Of a stretch of DNA of 64,000 bases, positions 17,317-27,170 are shown one piece after another; position 1 is the stretch's first letter, and each line of letters starts with the position of its first letter. Source of the stretch: Clostridia bacterium (GTDB lineage: Bacteria; Bacillota; Clostridia; Lutisporales; Lutisporaceae). The notes under the pieces are model-generated. The model ran no database searches and was not told the DNA's origin. It saw only the letters and a program-made list of their open reading frames with translations. The position numbers and the translations under genes are program-made. The stretch is taken from the NCBI GenBank assembly GCA_035628995.1, contig DASPIR010000026.1:62001-126000 (forward strand), written 5' to 3'.

Positions 17317-18267
17317 ATGCTGCAGTTCCTGGAAGGAATAAATTTATACCTATGGATTCCAATTGTTCTGGCTTTTATCTTGGCAATCGCAGCGTTGTTT
17401 TATCTCATGACATACCGGCATTCTGCTGCCGGTAATAGATTAAAAAAGGGGGCGGATATTGATACTATGTATGAAGCAATAAAAAATGCTGGGTATTCCT
17501 ATGATCCAAATCAAGACATATTTTATTCCAATATGGATTCATGGCAGAGGAAAATGGGATATTGCCGCCTGTATGATGAAGCATTAGCACCGTTAAACAT
17601 GATTATAGATTGCGAACCGATTTACTTTGAGTATGGTGGTAAAAGGTGGCTGATTGAATTTTGGAAAGGGCAGTATGGTATGACCATCGGCGGCGAGATA
17701 GGGGTATATACGACAGAAGGACCTGATTTAAATATTCCTGGCTTTTTCGATGGTACCTTTTATAATTGTGCAAGCAATGCAGATCGATTGTATATATCTT
17801 ATTCTCTAGTAAAGGACGGTGAACTACTCTTTAGAAGAAAAGATAGACACTGGTGGCTTACAGGCTTTAAACTGGGTGAGTTTTCAGAGCCGTCAGATTT
17901 AAAGATGTATTTGACTATTACCTTAAAAGATGCAGCTATGCGTAAAGCATTAGTAAAAGGATTAATGGAAGCAGGATATTCAAAGAATGAAATTTTTATA
18001 GATGGGACTGCAGTAAGTCTGATATTTGATGAACCACATACACCACAACCGATTACACGAATAGCAGAAACAGATTGGCTAATACAAAGGAAAAATGAGC
18101 TGTTATGCGATAAGTATCAGGAAATCACCGGAGCATATGATAATTTACCGAATAAAATGAATGCAATCAGGGATCAGGCACCTGAAATCTATGATGCAAT
18201 TCTGAACATAGGCAAGAGTAAAGCATTATTTGAGATATATGAAAAAATCAAGGATTATTTGAATTAG
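17317..18267 (+). CDS. DUF4474-domain membrane-anchored protein
   Basis: A 316-residue protein with one N-terminal hydrophobic segment (about residues 8-32) and a soluble domain. The segment YDPNQDIFYSNMDSWQRKMG and FEYGGKRWLIEFWKGQYGMT match what I know as DUF4474, a family of unknown function common in Clostridia. The rest is variable, ending ALFEIYEKIKDYLN. It stands alone with its own terminator. A 17-codon relative of its last codons appears after nuoN, 10.3 kb downstream (28604-28654). Confidence 0.78.
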   Translation: MLQFLEGINLYLWIPIVLAFILAIAALFYLMTYRHSAAGNRLKKGADIDTMYEAIKNAGYSYDPNQDIFYSNMDSWQRKMGYCRLYDEALAPLNMIIDCEPIYFEYGGKRWLIEFWKGQYGMTIGGEIGVYTTEGPDLNIPGFFDGTFYNCASNADRLYISYSLVKDGELLFRRKDRHWWLTGFKLGEFSEPSDLKMYLTITLKDAAMRKALVKGLMEAGYSKNEIFIDGTAVSLIFDEPHTPQPITRIAETDWLIQRKNELLCDKYQEITGAYDNLPNKMNAIRDQAPEIYDAILNIGKSKALFEIYEKIKDYLN

Positions 18268-18273
18268 TATAAT

Positions 18274-18305
18274 AAAAATCCCGCAAGAAATTGTGGGATT
18301 TTTGC
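18274..18305 (+). terminator. Terminator after the DUF4474 gene
   Basis: AAAAATCCCGCA pairs with TGTGGGATTTTT across a short loop, with the T run included. Confidence 0.85.
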
Positions 18306-18823
18306 TATAGCGATAGCATTCTAACTTCAAAACACCTGGCGATGTAAGAAATTTACTTTTTTAGACTTTGTTAAAAAATAGATTATGAAACAATTGTCAG
18401 AGTGTTCTTCGGACATTAATATGCGGTTCCTTGTATGGTAAGACAAAAGGATTGGGAGATAAAGCTAAGTAGTGCCTAAACAGAGATACTTCAATACAAA
18501 CAAGGTAATTTGTCATAATTTGATGTTTTTTATATATTTGCGAGCATTTAGCAGAGTTGCATTATTAATTTTAAGTGCTATATTTACATATGTAGCAATA
18601 TGAGCACAGCTTTTATCTTTAGCATCTGCAATAGTTTAAGCTATTTAGATATTGGGTTTATCGATGGATACAATTACTAACCCAGCTACTTTTTTTGATC
18701 AAATGATGGGATTGGTGTTTCTATATTCCATAATTGGCATCGTCTAAAAAGGTGCAATTATTATCATTTGTGTATACAATATGCAAAGCAAACATATAAT
18801 GTTTACAGAAAGGAGAAAGGGAA
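18306..18823. other. 518-bp AT-rich intergenic region before nuo; possible gene remnant
   Basis: No intact gene was found. On the minus strand, 18758 to 18513 can be read in one frame (PSFDQKKVAGLVIVSIDKPN, then two stops, then AHIATYVNIALKINNATLLN). The first part recalls the end of penicillin-binding proteins, but the match is weak and unconfirmed. TATAAT at 18795-18800 is a candidate -10 for nuoA, with no convincing -35 at normal spacing. AGAAAGGAG precedes nuoA. Confidence 0.4.
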
Positions 18824-19180
18824 ATGGATCAGAATTTTGGAACGCTAGGTATATTCTTATTAGGGGGAATTGCTTTTGGGTTCATTGTAATAATCACCAA
18901 TTGGTTCGTCAGACCAAAGCGGCCTAACTATGAAAAAGAGAAGACCTATGAATGCGGATTGGACACTGTAGGACCTACATGGGTACAATTCAGGATCAGC
19001 TATTTTTTATATGCACTTATATTTGTAATATTTGATGTGGAAACAGTATTTCTTTATCCATGGGCTGTAGCATTTAAAGCTGTTGGAATTTTTGGATTTG
19101 TAGAAATGTGTATATTCGTTGGAATGCTTTCAGCGGGATTATTGTATGCATGGAAGAAAGGAGCATTAGAATGGAAGTAA
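18824..19180 (+). CDS. nuoA: Complex I subunit NuoA
   Basis: A membrane subunit of NADH:quinone-oxidoreductase-type complex I, 118 residues with three transmembrane segments. The conserved loop [20 protein letters not shown], between the first and second segments, carries the Cys that lies near the quinone channel in known structures. It is the first gene of the eleven-gene nuo operon and overlaps nuoB by 10 nt. Confidence 0.95.
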   Translation: MDQNFGTLGIFLLGGIAFGFIVIITNWFVRPKRPNYEKEKTYECGLDTVGPTWVQFRISYFLYALIFVIFDVETVFLYPWAVAFKAVGIFGFVEMCIFVGMLSAGLLYAWKKGALEWK

Positions 19181-19758
19181 ATAATAATGATAAAGAGCAA
19201 AATATAGAAAAAGTATTTGATGAAGAGCTGTTCCAAAAAGAAATGGAATTAAATGAGATAGATAATAACAGCTTGAGAGATTTTTTGACAAACCACGTGG
19301 TTTTTACTACATTGGAAAAGGGTATAGATTTCTGTCGTTCCAATTCTTTATGGCCCCTTTCCTTTGGGCCTGCATGCTGTGCAATAGAGATGATGGCGTC
19401 TGGTGGTGCGAGATACGATATATCACGTTTTGGCTATGAGGTTTTCCGTCCATCACCACGTCACGCGGATGTTATGATAGTTGCAGGAACAGTAACCAAT
19501 AAAATGGTTCCTGTTGTAAAGAGACTATATGATCAGATGGCGGAACCCAGATATGTTATAGCCATGGGCAGCTGTTCAATTACAGGAGGGCCTTTTGCAG
19601 ATTCCTATTCAGTGCTGAGAGGAGTGGACCGGATTCTCCCTGTGGATGTAATAATTCCGGGATGTCCACCGAGACCTGAAGCATTAATAGAAGGCTTTTT
19701 GAAACTCAAAGCCAAATTAAATAAACCGGAGATTGCGAAGGTGAATAGAAATGATTGA
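19171..19758 (+). CDS. nuoB: Complex I subunit NuoB (N2 iron-sulfur cluster)
   Basis: The 195-residue subunit that carries the terminal 4Fe-4S cluster N2, which passes electrons to quinone. The ligands are visible in [10 protein letters not shown] (two adjacent Cys), GSCSITGG and [10 protein letters not shown]. The N-terminal extension of about 35 charged residues is longer than usual. ATG 19171 overlaps the nuoA stop and has AAGGAG 8 nt upstream; the frame stays open further 5' but without a ribosome site. It overlaps nuoC by 8 nt. Confidence 0.95.
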   Translation: MEVNNNDKEQNIEKVFDEELFQKEMELNEIDNNSLRDFLTNHVVFTTLEKGIDFCRSNSLWPLSFGPACCAIEMMASGGARYDISRFGYEVFRPSPRHADVMIVAGTVTNKMVPVVKRLYDQMAEPRYVIAMGSCSITGGPFADSYSVLRGVDRILPVDVIIPGCPPRPEALIEGFLKLKAKLNKPEIAKVNRND

Positions 19759-20194
19759 TATTGTAAGCCTTGTAGAAAAGCTAAGTGTCACTTTTAAAGA
19801 TCGGTTGGAGCTTTCTGAAACTGGACAGGCAATATATGTTAAACGGCAAAGTATTATAGATGTTCTCAAAGCCTTGAAGGATGAGTTTAATTTTATAAGG
19901 CTCATGGATGTTACATCAGCTGATTATGAGGACAGGTTTGAGGTAGTGTATCATTTGATGAATGATGAGGTAAAGCTGCTTGCTGTGAAAGTGAAGCTTG
20001 AAAAAAGTGACAGTATAATACCTTCCATTGTTTCTGTCTGGAGATATGCTGAATCAATGGAAAGAGAAGTCTACGACCTGATGGGTGTAGTATTTGAAGG
20101 TCATGAAAACCTTAAGAGAATCTTGAATCCCGAGGATTTTGTAGGCCATCCCCTTCAAAAAAGCTTTAAATTAGATGTAGTCAGCAGATTTTAG
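19751..20194 (+). CDS. nuoC: Complex I subunit NuoC
   Basis: A 30-kDa-type subunit of the peripheral arm, 147 residues. The family motif is [20 protein letters not shown] followed by [14 protein letters not shown]. This is a stand-alone NuoC, not the NuoCD fusion of enterobacteria. It docks with NuoD and NuoB near the quinone site. Confidence 0.93.
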   Translation: MIDIVSLVEKLSVTFKDRLELSETGQAIYVKRQSIIDVLKALKDEFNFIRLMDVTSADYEDRFEVVYHLMNDEVKLLAVKVKLEKSDSIIPSIVSVWRYAESMEREVYDLMGVVFEGHENLKRILNPEDFVGHPLQKSFKLDVVSRF

Positions 20195-20254
20195 GGTAAA
20201 TTGTTTAGAGAGTTTACCCCAAATTAATATCTAAGCGAGGAGGAAGAGTTTGAG

Positions 20255-21370
20255 ATGGCATTGATGGAAGAAAATTTTGAGACCCAGGAATATAAAATTA
20301 ACTTAGGGCCTGCACATCCAAGTACCCATGGGGTATTTAGAGCGGTTCTCACACTTAACGGAGAGGAAATTATAAAATCCGAGAATCATATAGGATACCT
20401 TCATAGAGGGATAGAGAAGCTTGCTGAAAGCCGTACCTATGCTCAATTTGCTGCATTGACCCCAAGGATCGATTACTTGGCAGGAGCTTTAAATAACTGG
20501 GGATATGTAGTTACGGTTGAAAAATTAATGGAAATTGAGGTTCCTGAAAGGGCAGAATATCTTCGAGTTATAATAGGTGAACTTCAGAGAATAGCAAGTC
20601 ATCTTATTTTAATATCGAGTACATGTATAGACTTAAATGCGACTACTGCATGGATGTACGGCTTTTCTGCCAGGGAAGGAATATTGGACCTGCTTGAAAT
20701 GGTCACAGGCTCAAGAATGATGCCGGCCTATTATACCATAGGGGGAGTAATGGACGACTTGCCTCTGGAATTCATCCCTGCAGCAAAGAAAGTAATAGCA
20801 GATTTAAATGACAGGCTCAATGATGTAGATGGAATGATTTCAGGAAATGAAATATTTCTGTCCAGGACAAAGGGGGTAGGTGTCATAACTCCCGAGAAAG
20901 CCATTGAGTTCGGCATTACAGGACCGAATTTAAGAGCTGCAGGAAATGCATATGACCTTAGAAAAATAGCTCCATACAGCGTTTACGACAAGTTTGATTT
21001 TGATGTACCGGTACTTAAGGATGGAGACTGCTTTGCCAGATTTAGTATGCGTATATTGGAAATCAGACAGAGCATAAGGATAATTGAACAGGCAATCGCT
21101 TCATTACCTGAAGGACCTATAACTGCAAAGGTCCCAAAAATAATAAAGCCTCCAATTGGAGAGGTCTATAACCAGATTGAAAGCGCAAAGGGAATACTGG
21201 GCTACTATATAGTAAGTGATGGAAGTACAAAGCCATATAGACTGCATGTACACTCACCTTCATTTGTGAATATAGGGATTTTCCCGGAGATTGCAGTAGG
21301 GATGTATGTGCAGGACTTTATTGCAACACTTGCTTCCTTTGATATTTGCCTGGGTGAAATTGACCGATAA
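20255..21370 (+). CDS. nuoD: Complex I subunit NuoD (49-kDa type)
   Basis: A 371-residue subunit that forms the quinone-binding pocket with NuoB. Residues equivalent to the quinone-contacting His and Tyr of known structures are present: AHPSTHGVFR and SRTYAQFAAL. The nickel-binding CxxC pairs of related [NiFe] hydrogenase large subunits are absent, and the protein ends CLGEIDR, so this is a quinone-type complex and not an Ech/Mbh-type hydrogenase. AGGAGGAAGAG lies upstream of ATG 20255. Confidence 0.95.
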   Translation: MALMEENFETQEYKINLGPAHPSTHGVFRAVLTLNGEEIIKSENHIGYLHRGIEKLAESRTYAQFAALTPRIDYLAGALNNWGYVVTVEKLMEIEVPERAEYLRVIIGELQRIASHLILISSTCIDLNATTAWMYGFSAREGILDLLEMVTGSRMMPAYYTIGGVMDDLPLEFIPAAKKVIADLNDRLNDVDGMISGNEIFLSRTKGVGVITPEKAIEFGITGPNLRAAGNAYDLRKIAPYSVYDKFDFDVPVLKDGDCFARFSMRILEIRQSIRIIEQAIASLPEGPITAKVPKIIKPPIGEVYNQIESAKGILGYYIVSDGSTKPYRLHVHSPSFVNIGIFPEIAVGMYVQDFIATLASFDICLGEIDR

Positions 21371-21427
21371 AGTCTCCGGCGAATGCATACGATTTTGAAA
21401 ATACGGCTTTTGAGAAGGAGAATCTAA

Positions 21428-22468
21428 ATGGAATTGATAAATAATATTTTTATTAGCGGCGCTAACTTAATAAGAAATATTTTGCATTGGATTGGTTTTG
21501 GCGACGTATTTACCAATCTGATTATGTCAGTGGTATATTTTGTTGCAATTGCAGCAGTAGTAACTTTTAACATAATAATAATCCTATGGATAGACCGCCG
21601 TGTTTCCAGCTTTTTTCAGGAAAGACTGGGACCAAACAGAGTTGGGCCATTTGGACTTTTACAGTCAATGGTTGATGCAGCAAAGCTGATTGGTAAAGAG
21701 TCAATAATTCCTGATGCGGTGGACAAGGTTGTTTATAAAGCGGCACCAATTTTTATATTTACTGTAACTATGATGCTTTATGCATTGCTTCCTTATGGAC
21801 AGGGAATGTCTGCAGTTAACATAAATGTAGGAATATTATGTTTTGCAGCTATATCCTCAACTTCCACAATAGCAATTCTTATGGCAGGATGGGGTTCAAA
21901 CAACAAGTATTCACTAATAGGAGGCATGAGAACCGTTGCACAGGTTATAAGCTATGAAATACCTCTTTGTTTTTCAATGCTTGGTGTTGTTATGATTGCA
22001 GGAACATTAAATTTAAATGAAATTGTACTTTCTCAGGGTAAGGTATGGTATGTGTTTCTCCAGCCTGTTGCATTTGTAATATTTATAATTTCTGCACTGG
22101 CTGAATTAAACAAATCTCCCTTTGATATGATGGAAGCCGAACAAGAGATTGTAGCAGGTTATCATACTGAATATACAGGAATGCGTTTTGCATTATTCTT
22201 CATGGCGGAATATGCCAACCTGTTTGTTTTGGCTGGACTTGGAGTAACACTGTTCTTTGGTGGATGGGATGGACCATTCCTGCCATCATGGATGTGGTTT
22301 ATGATTAAAACCTACTTAATGATTCTCTTCCTAGAGTGGGTTAGATGGACTCTGCCAAGAGCGAGAGTTGATAAAATGATGCAGTTTAATTGGAAGGTTC
22401 TTATTCCAATATCCATAGCAAATATATTCGTTACTGGAATTATAATAAAGTTGTTTCACATTATTTAA
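21428..22468 (+). CDS. nuoH: Complex I subunit NuoH
   Basis: A 346-residue membrane subunit that joins the peripheral and membrane arms and forms the quinone tunnel entrance. Motifs are FFQERLGPNRVGPFGLLQSM and LAELNKSPFDMMEAEQEIVA. About eight transmembrane segments are visible. AGAAGGAG precedes the start. Confidence 0.95.
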   Translation: MELINNIFISGANLIRNILHWIGFGDVFTNLIMSVVYFVAIAAVVTFNIIIILWIDRRVSSFFQERLGPNRVGPFGLLQSMVDAAKLIGKESIIPDAVDKVVYKAAPIFIFTVTMMLYALLPYGQGMSAVNINVGILCFAAISSTSTIAILMAGWGSNNKYSLIGGMRTVAQVISYEIPLCFSMLGVVMIAGTLNLNEIVLSQGKVWYVFLQPVAFVIFIISALAELNKSPFDMMEAEQEIVAGYHTEYTGMRFALFFMAEYANLFVLAGLGVTLFFGGWDGPFLPSWMWFMIKTYLMILFLEWVRWTLPRARVDKMMQFNWKVLIPISIANIFVTGIIIKLFHII

Positions 22469-22486
22469 TAGTTTGGAGGTGCTCAC

Positions 22487-22948
22487 ATGTACGGTTTCGG
22501 TATATTAAAAGGAATGGGCATAACAATGAAAAGATTCTTTATGAAGAAGGTTACACAGCAGTATCCGGAAGTAAAGCCCAATTTACCTCCACGCTCCCAT
22601 GGCTCCTTTGGTTTTGACTTTGATAAATGCATATCCTGCAATCTGTGCGTAAATGCATGCCCTAACGGAGTAATAAGGGTTGATTCTGAAAAGGATGAAA
22701 ATGGTAAAAAGGCTCTTCAACAATATAACATGAGTCTTGGATATTGCTTGTATTGTGGATTTTGTACAAAGGCATGTCCCACAAAAGCGATTTATTTCAA
22801 AACTGATTTTGATACTATATGCTACAACAAGACTGACGTAATTCGTCAGTGGAAAAAGAGTGAAAAGGTAAAGGAAGACTATTTTGCTGAAGTAGCAGCA
22901 ACAACCTCGGAAGAGCCTAAAATAGAGCAGAAAGAGCGGGGGGTATAA
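22487..22948 (+). CDS. nuoI: Complex I subunit NuoI (two 4Fe-4S clusters)
   Basis: A 153-residue ferredoxin-like subunit with two complete cluster motifs, CISCNLCVNACP and CLYCGFCTKACP. These pass electrons to NuoB. Since no NuoE, F or G gene is present, NuoI may be the entry point for a soluble electron donor such as ferredoxin. The C-terminal tail (about residues 125-153) is charged and Lys/Glu-rich. GGAGGTG precedes ATG 22487. Confidence 0.95.
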   Translation: MYGFGILKGMGITMKRFFMKKVTQQYPEVKPNLPPRSHGSFGFDFDKCISCNLCVNACPNGVIRVDSEKDENGKKALQQYNMSLGYCLYCGFCTKACPTKAIYFKTDFDTICYNKTDVIRQWKKSEKVKEDYFAEVAATTSEEPKIEQKERGV

Positions 22949-22951
22949 TTA

Positions 22952-23452
22952 ATGGTTACATCTATAGTATTTTATGCAGTAGCTGCTCTCATTATATTTG
23001 CAGCCCTCAAAATGGTACTGTCAACAAACCTTGTACACAGCGCACTTTTTATGGCGATTGCCTTTGCATGTATCGCTATAATATATTTACTGCTTAATGC
23101 AGACTATCTGGCTGTGGTTCAAGTAATGGTGTATGTAGGTGCTATAACCATACTGTTTGTTTTCGGAGTCATGCTCACTAAGAGAGAATATATAGAGAAA
23201 AGCAGTCAGTTCAATAGGTACAAAGTATATGGAGCGATTGTGGCAGCAGCACTTTTTATAGTTTTCGCATTAAACATATTTAATGCAAAATTTACTTTAT
23301 CTACAGCTGTTCCGCCTGATTCCACAATAAACGCTATATCATCACTTCTACTTAACGATTACTCAATTGCATTCCAGGTGGTGGGTGTGCTGCTTCTGGT
23401 TGCAACCATAGGAGCAATTGTAATCGGGAAAGGGGTGAAGAGTACAAGATGA
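22952..23452 (+). CDS. nuoJ: Complex I subunit NuoJ
   Basis: A 166-residue membrane subunit with five hydrophobic segments. The third, VVQVMVYVGAITILFVFGVM, contains the conserved Tyr and Gly involved in the pi-bulge of the coupling helix. It overlaps nuoK by 4 nt. Confidence 0.93.
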   Translation: MVTSIVFYAVAALIIFAALKMVLSTNLVHSALFMAIAFACIAIIYLLLNADYLAVVQVMVYVGAITILFVFGVMLTKREYIEKSSQFNRYKVYGAIVAAALFIVFALNIFNAKFTLSTAVPPDSTINAISSLLLNDYSIAFQVVGVLLLVATIGAIVIGKGVKSTR

Positions 23453-23757
23453 TTACTCTACAGCATTATTTAATTTTAGCAGCAATTCTCTTTTGCATAG
23501 GACTGTATGGTGCAGTTTCGAAAAAAAATGCCATATCGGTTTTTATGTGTATCGAGCTTATGCTTAATTCGGTAAATATTAATCTTGTAGCTTTTAATCG
23601 CTTTCTAAATCCTGATGTGCTGGCAGGGCATACATTTGCAATTTTTGTAATTGCTGTTGCTGCCTGCGAAGTGGCTGTGGGACTTGCGATAATTATATTA
23701 CTGTACCGCCACAGAACATCCACTACCATAGACGACATAGACCTTTTAAAATGGTAG
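23449..23757 (+). CDS. nuoK: Complex I subunit NuoK
   Basis: A 102-residue, three-helix membrane subunit of the MrpC type. The two Glu residues of the proton path are seen in FMCIELMLNSVNINLVAF and CEVAVGLAIIILLYRHR. Confidence 0.94.
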   Translation: MITLQHYLILAAILFCIGLYGAVSKKNAISVFMCIELMLNSVNINLVAFNRFLNPDVLAGHTFAIFVIAVAACEVAVGLAIIILLYRHRTSTTIDDIDLLKW

Positions 23758-23784
23758 ATTATACAATAAGGCAGGTGAATATTA

Positions 23785-25674
23785 ATGGCTGAAAATGCGT
23801 TGTTTATTATATTATTACCACTATTATCTTTCATATTAATTGTGTTTCTGACCAAGAAGGCTAAGATGCTAAGTGCAATGATAGCTTTGGCTGCAGTTTT
23901 AAGCTCTGCTGTTCTTTCAATAAAAATATTTATTGAAATGCTGTCAGGAGCAGAGGCACAAGAGGTGGCTGTAAACTGGCTCAATATCCCGTCAGTGGGC
24001 TCCTTCAGGGGCCTTGAGATACAGATGGGGATATTGATAGATCCCCTATCATCATTAATGCTAGTGATAGTAACCTTCGTTGCAACCCTGGTAATATTGT
24101 ATTCTTTAGGATACATGAAGGGTGATGAAGGATTCTCAAGATACTTTGCATATATATCCTTGTTTACCTTCTCTATGCTTGGTCTTGTAGTAGCTAATAA
24201 CTACTTCCAGATGTTTGCATTCTGGGAGCTGGTGGGGCTTTGTTCATATCTTTTAATAGGCTTTTGGTTCCACAAACCAGCTGCTGCCGATGCGAGCAAA
24301 AAGGCATTCATTACTAACAGATGGGCAGACTTTGGATTTATGACTGGCATTATTCTATTATTTGTAAAGTTTGGTACCTTTAATTTCGGAGAGCTTTCAG
24401 GTTTAATATCTGGTGCAAGTGGAGCCGGCTTTTTAGCACTTATAGCTGCTCTGATATTTGTTGGACCGATAGGTAAATCCGCTCAATTTCCACTTCATGT
24501 CTGGCTTCCGGATGCCATGGAGGGTCCGACCCCGGTAAGTGCTCTTATACATGCGGCAACAATGGTTGCAGCGGGTGTTTATTTAATAGCAAGAGGTTTT
24601 ATACTTTTCGAAAGTGTACCGGAAGTTCTTACTACAATGGCTTATATTGGTGGATTTACTGCAATTTTTGCAGCTTCAATAGCCCTTGTGCAGGATGATA
24701 TAAAAAGAATTCTTGCTTTTTCAACATTAAGCCAGCTTGGATACATGGTTATGGCTATGGGACTTGGAAGCTTGACATCAGGGATGTTCCATTTGACAAC
24801 CCATGCATTCTTCAAGGCTCTGCTGTTCCTCGGTGCAGGAAGCGTTATTCATGCAGTTGAAGAACAGAACATATTCAAGATGGGCGGTCTTAAATCCAAA
24901 ATGCCAATAACAACATGGACCTTTGTAATAGGTTCCCTTGCATTAGCCGGTATATTCCCACTGGCAGGCTTCTGGAGTAAGGATGAAATATTAAGTACTG
25001 CACTATCAAGCGGGCATATAGGACTTTATATTTTAGGAACTGTAGTAGCATTTATGACAGCCTTCTATATGTTCAGATTGATTTTTACAGCTTTCTTTGG
25101 AAAGAAGCTTTCAGACTATCATGCCCATGAATCAGGCTGGGTTATGACATTACCGCTGATACTATTAGCAATTATGTCAGTACTCACTGGTTTTGTAAAT
25201 TCACCATGGTTTTATAATACATTTGGAAAAAGCTTCGGTACCTTCATATTCTTTGGGGAAGCTGAGGCTCCACATATTAATATGGCAGTAGCAGGCGTAT
25301 CAACAATGGTAGCCCTGGCAGGAATATTTACTGCATGGCTGCTTTATTCTAAAAAGATTGTTAACACTGCAGCCCTTGCTAAGAAATGGAATGGACTGTA
25401 TATGCTTTTATACAACAAATTTTATATTGATAATTTGTACAACTGGGCCTTTGATAGTATAATGCTTGTTTCAGGAAGAGCATTCGATTGGATAGACCAT
25501 AAGGTTATTGATGGTATGTTTGATGGATTTGCAAGGCTTCTCGGGATTGCAGGCAGGAAAGCCCGTGTTACTCAGACAGGCTATCTGCAAAGCTATGCTT
25601 TAGTAATATTCACTGCAGTGGTTATAATTGTTATAGTTATGTCCACTCCTTTGATGGGAGGTGCTCTGAAGTAA
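23785..25674 (+). CDS. nuoL: Complex I subunit NuoL (antiporter-like)
   Basis: The distal proton-pumping subunit, 629 residues with about 16 transmembrane segments and a long C-terminal lateral-helix region. The proton-path Glu in FWELVGLCSYLLIGFWF and the Lys in GKSAQFPLHVWLPDAMEGPT are present, as is the Lys in GFWSKDEIL. The stop codon overlaps the nuoM start by 1 nt. Confidence 0.95.
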   Translation: MAENALFIILLPLLSFILIVFLTKKAKMLSAMIALAAVLSSAVLSIKIFIEMLSGAEAQEVAVNWLNIPSVGSFRGLEIQMGILIDPLSSLMLVIVTFVATLVILYSLGYMKGDEGFSRYFAYISLFTFSMLGLVVANNYFQMFAFWELVGLCSYLLIGFWFHKPAAADASKKAFITNRWADFGFMTGIILLFVKFGTFNFGELSGLISGASGAGFLALIAALIFVGPIGKSAQFPLHVWLPDAMEGPTPVSALIHAATMVAAGVYLIARGFILFESVPEVLTTMAYIGGFTAIFAASIALVQDDIKRILAFSTLSQLGYMVMAMGLGSLTSGMFHLTTHAFFKALLFLGAGSVIHAVEEQNIFKMGGLKSKMPITTWTFVIGSLALAGIFPLAGFWSKDEILSTALSSGHIGLYILGTVVAFMTAFYMFRLIFTAFFGKKLSDYHAHESGWVMTLPLILLAIMSVLTGFVNSPWFYNTFGKSFGTFIFFGEAEAPHINMAVAGVSTMVALAGIFTAWLLYSKKIVNTAALAKKWNGLYMLLYNKFYIDNLYNWAFDSIMLVSGRAFDWIDHKVIDGMFDGFARLLGIAGRKARVTQTGYLQSYALVIFTAVVIIVIVMSTPLMGGALK

Positions 25675-27170
25675 TGGGATTTCATATACTTTTTATAATA
25701 ATGTTAGCTCCAATCATAGGAGCAATATCACTTTTATTTGTGCCTGAAAAGCAGGACAAGGTAATTAAGACTATAGCCGCTCTGGCAGCTGGAATAGCTT
25801 TAGCGCTTTCCTTTGTTGCTTATTTGAATTACAGCAGCCAGGCTGGTGGAATGCAGTTTACTGAACAGTACACCTGGGTCAAGGGCTTTGGAATAGACTT
25901 TAGTCTGGGAGTAGACGGATTAAGCATGCCTATGGTTTTATTGACCTCAATAATACTTTTCAGTGGAGTATTTGTTTCCTGGAAGCTTGAAAACAGAGTT
26001 AAGGAATTCTTCTTCTACATGCTTGTACTTGTAGGTGGAGTATTCGGAGTGTTCATGTCAAGAGATCTTTTATTAATGTTCCTGTTTATAGAGATGGCGG
26101 TTATTCCTAAGTTTATACTGATCAATGTTTGGGGAAGTAAAAACAAGGAATATGCTGCAATGAAATATACCCTCTATTTACTTGGAGGAAGTGCAGTTGC
26201 ACTTATTGGCATTATAGCAGTTTATGTTTATGCGGGAAATGCATCAGGAGTATACACTCTTGATATAGCAAAGCTTGCAGTTATTAACTATGATGTTGAT
26301 TTTCAAAGGTTCGCATTCCTGCTTATGATGGTTGGCTTTGGAGTATTGGTTCCGATATTCCCTCTTCACAGATGGACACCGGACGGTCACTCCGCAGCTC
26401 CAACAGCAATAAGTATGCTTCTCGCAGGAGTAATAATGAAGCTTGGAGGATATGCACTTATCCGTGTAGGAATAAACTTTTTCCCACAGGGTGCAGCATT
26501 CTGGGGACCAATGATTGCAGTTCTTGCAACAGTTAATGCAGTTTACATTGCCTTTGTTGCAATGGTTCAAAAGGATATTAAATATGTTGTAGCAAATTCT
26601 TCTGTAAGCCATATGGGATATGTTCTAATAGGTATTGCATCCTTTAATGCAGCATCTATAAGTGGTGCAGCAGCTCAGATGTTTGCACACGGTATAATGG
26701 CGGCACTGTTCTTTGCGCTTGTTGGTTTAATCTATGACAAGACTCATACAAGAATGATTTCAGACTTTGGAGGGCTTGCCCACCAGATGCCGAGAATTGC
26801 TGCAGCATTTATGATTGCAGGGTTGGCATCCCTTGGGCTTCCCGGATTATTTAACTTCATTGCTGAATTTTCAGTATTCATTGGTTCAATACAGGTATAT
26901 CCGGTGCTTGCTGTGATTTCAATATTTGCGGTAGTAATAACTGCCATATATATATTAAGGGTTGTACAGCAGGTATTCTTCGGTCCCCGTAATGCTAAAT
27001 GGGATCACATAAAGGATGCAAAGGGTGTTGAAATGATTCCAATAGTATTACTCAGCGCTGTATTATTTATCTTTGGAATTTTCCCGGGGCTGATAATGCA
27101 TATGATTAACAGCGGAATTGTTCCTATAGCTCAGAAGTTTATTACTTTAAGTATAGGGGGGCTTTTCTAA
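25674..27170 (+). CDS. nuoM: Complex I subunit NuoM (antiporter-like)
   Basis: A proton-pumping subunit of 498 residues with about 14 segments. Glu140 (FLFIEMAVIPKF) and Lys256 (AGVIMKLGGY), both in proton-path positions, are kept. The central Lys expected in FxVKxPxxPLHxWLPDAH is Leu225 here, in FGVLVPIFPLHRWTPDGHS. The gene is otherwise intact, and the codon is TTG at 26346-26348. It overlaps nuoN by 1 nt. Confidence 0.95.
   Translation: MGFHILFIIMLAPIIGAISLLFVPEKQDKVIKTIAALAAGIALALSFVAYLNYSSQAGGMQFTEQYTWVKGFGIDFSLGVDGLSMPMVLLTSIILFSGVFVSWKLENRVKEFFFYMLVLVGGVFGVFMSRDLLLMFLFIEMAVIPKFILINVWGSKNKEYAAMKYTLYLLGGSAVALIGIIAVYVYAGNASGVYTLDIAKLAVINYDVDFQRFAFLLMMVGFGVLVPIFPLHRWTPDGHSAAPTAISMLLAGVIMKLGGYALIRVGINFFPQGAAFWGPMIAVLATVNAVYIAFVAMVQKDIKYVVANSSVSHMGYVLIGIASFNAASISGAAAQMFAHGIMAALFFALVGLIYDKTHTRMISDFGGLAHQMPRIAAAFMIAGLASLGLPGLFNFIAEFSVFIGSIQVYPVLAVISIFAVVITAIYILRVVQQVFFGPRNAKWDHIKDAKGVEMIPIVLLSAVLFIFGIFPGLIMHMINSGIVPIAQKFITLSIGGLF

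Noticed and set aside
20255-21370. The nuo cluster as an Ech- or Mbh-type hydrogenase
   Set aside because: NuoD lacks the CxxC nickel ligands and keeps the quinone-pocket residues, and the full NuoA, J, K, L, M, N set is that of complex I.
23466-24116. A 216-codon minus-strand frame opposite nuoK and nuoL
   Set aside because: It lies wholly antisense to two certain complex I genes and reads as a mirror of their hydrophobic codons.
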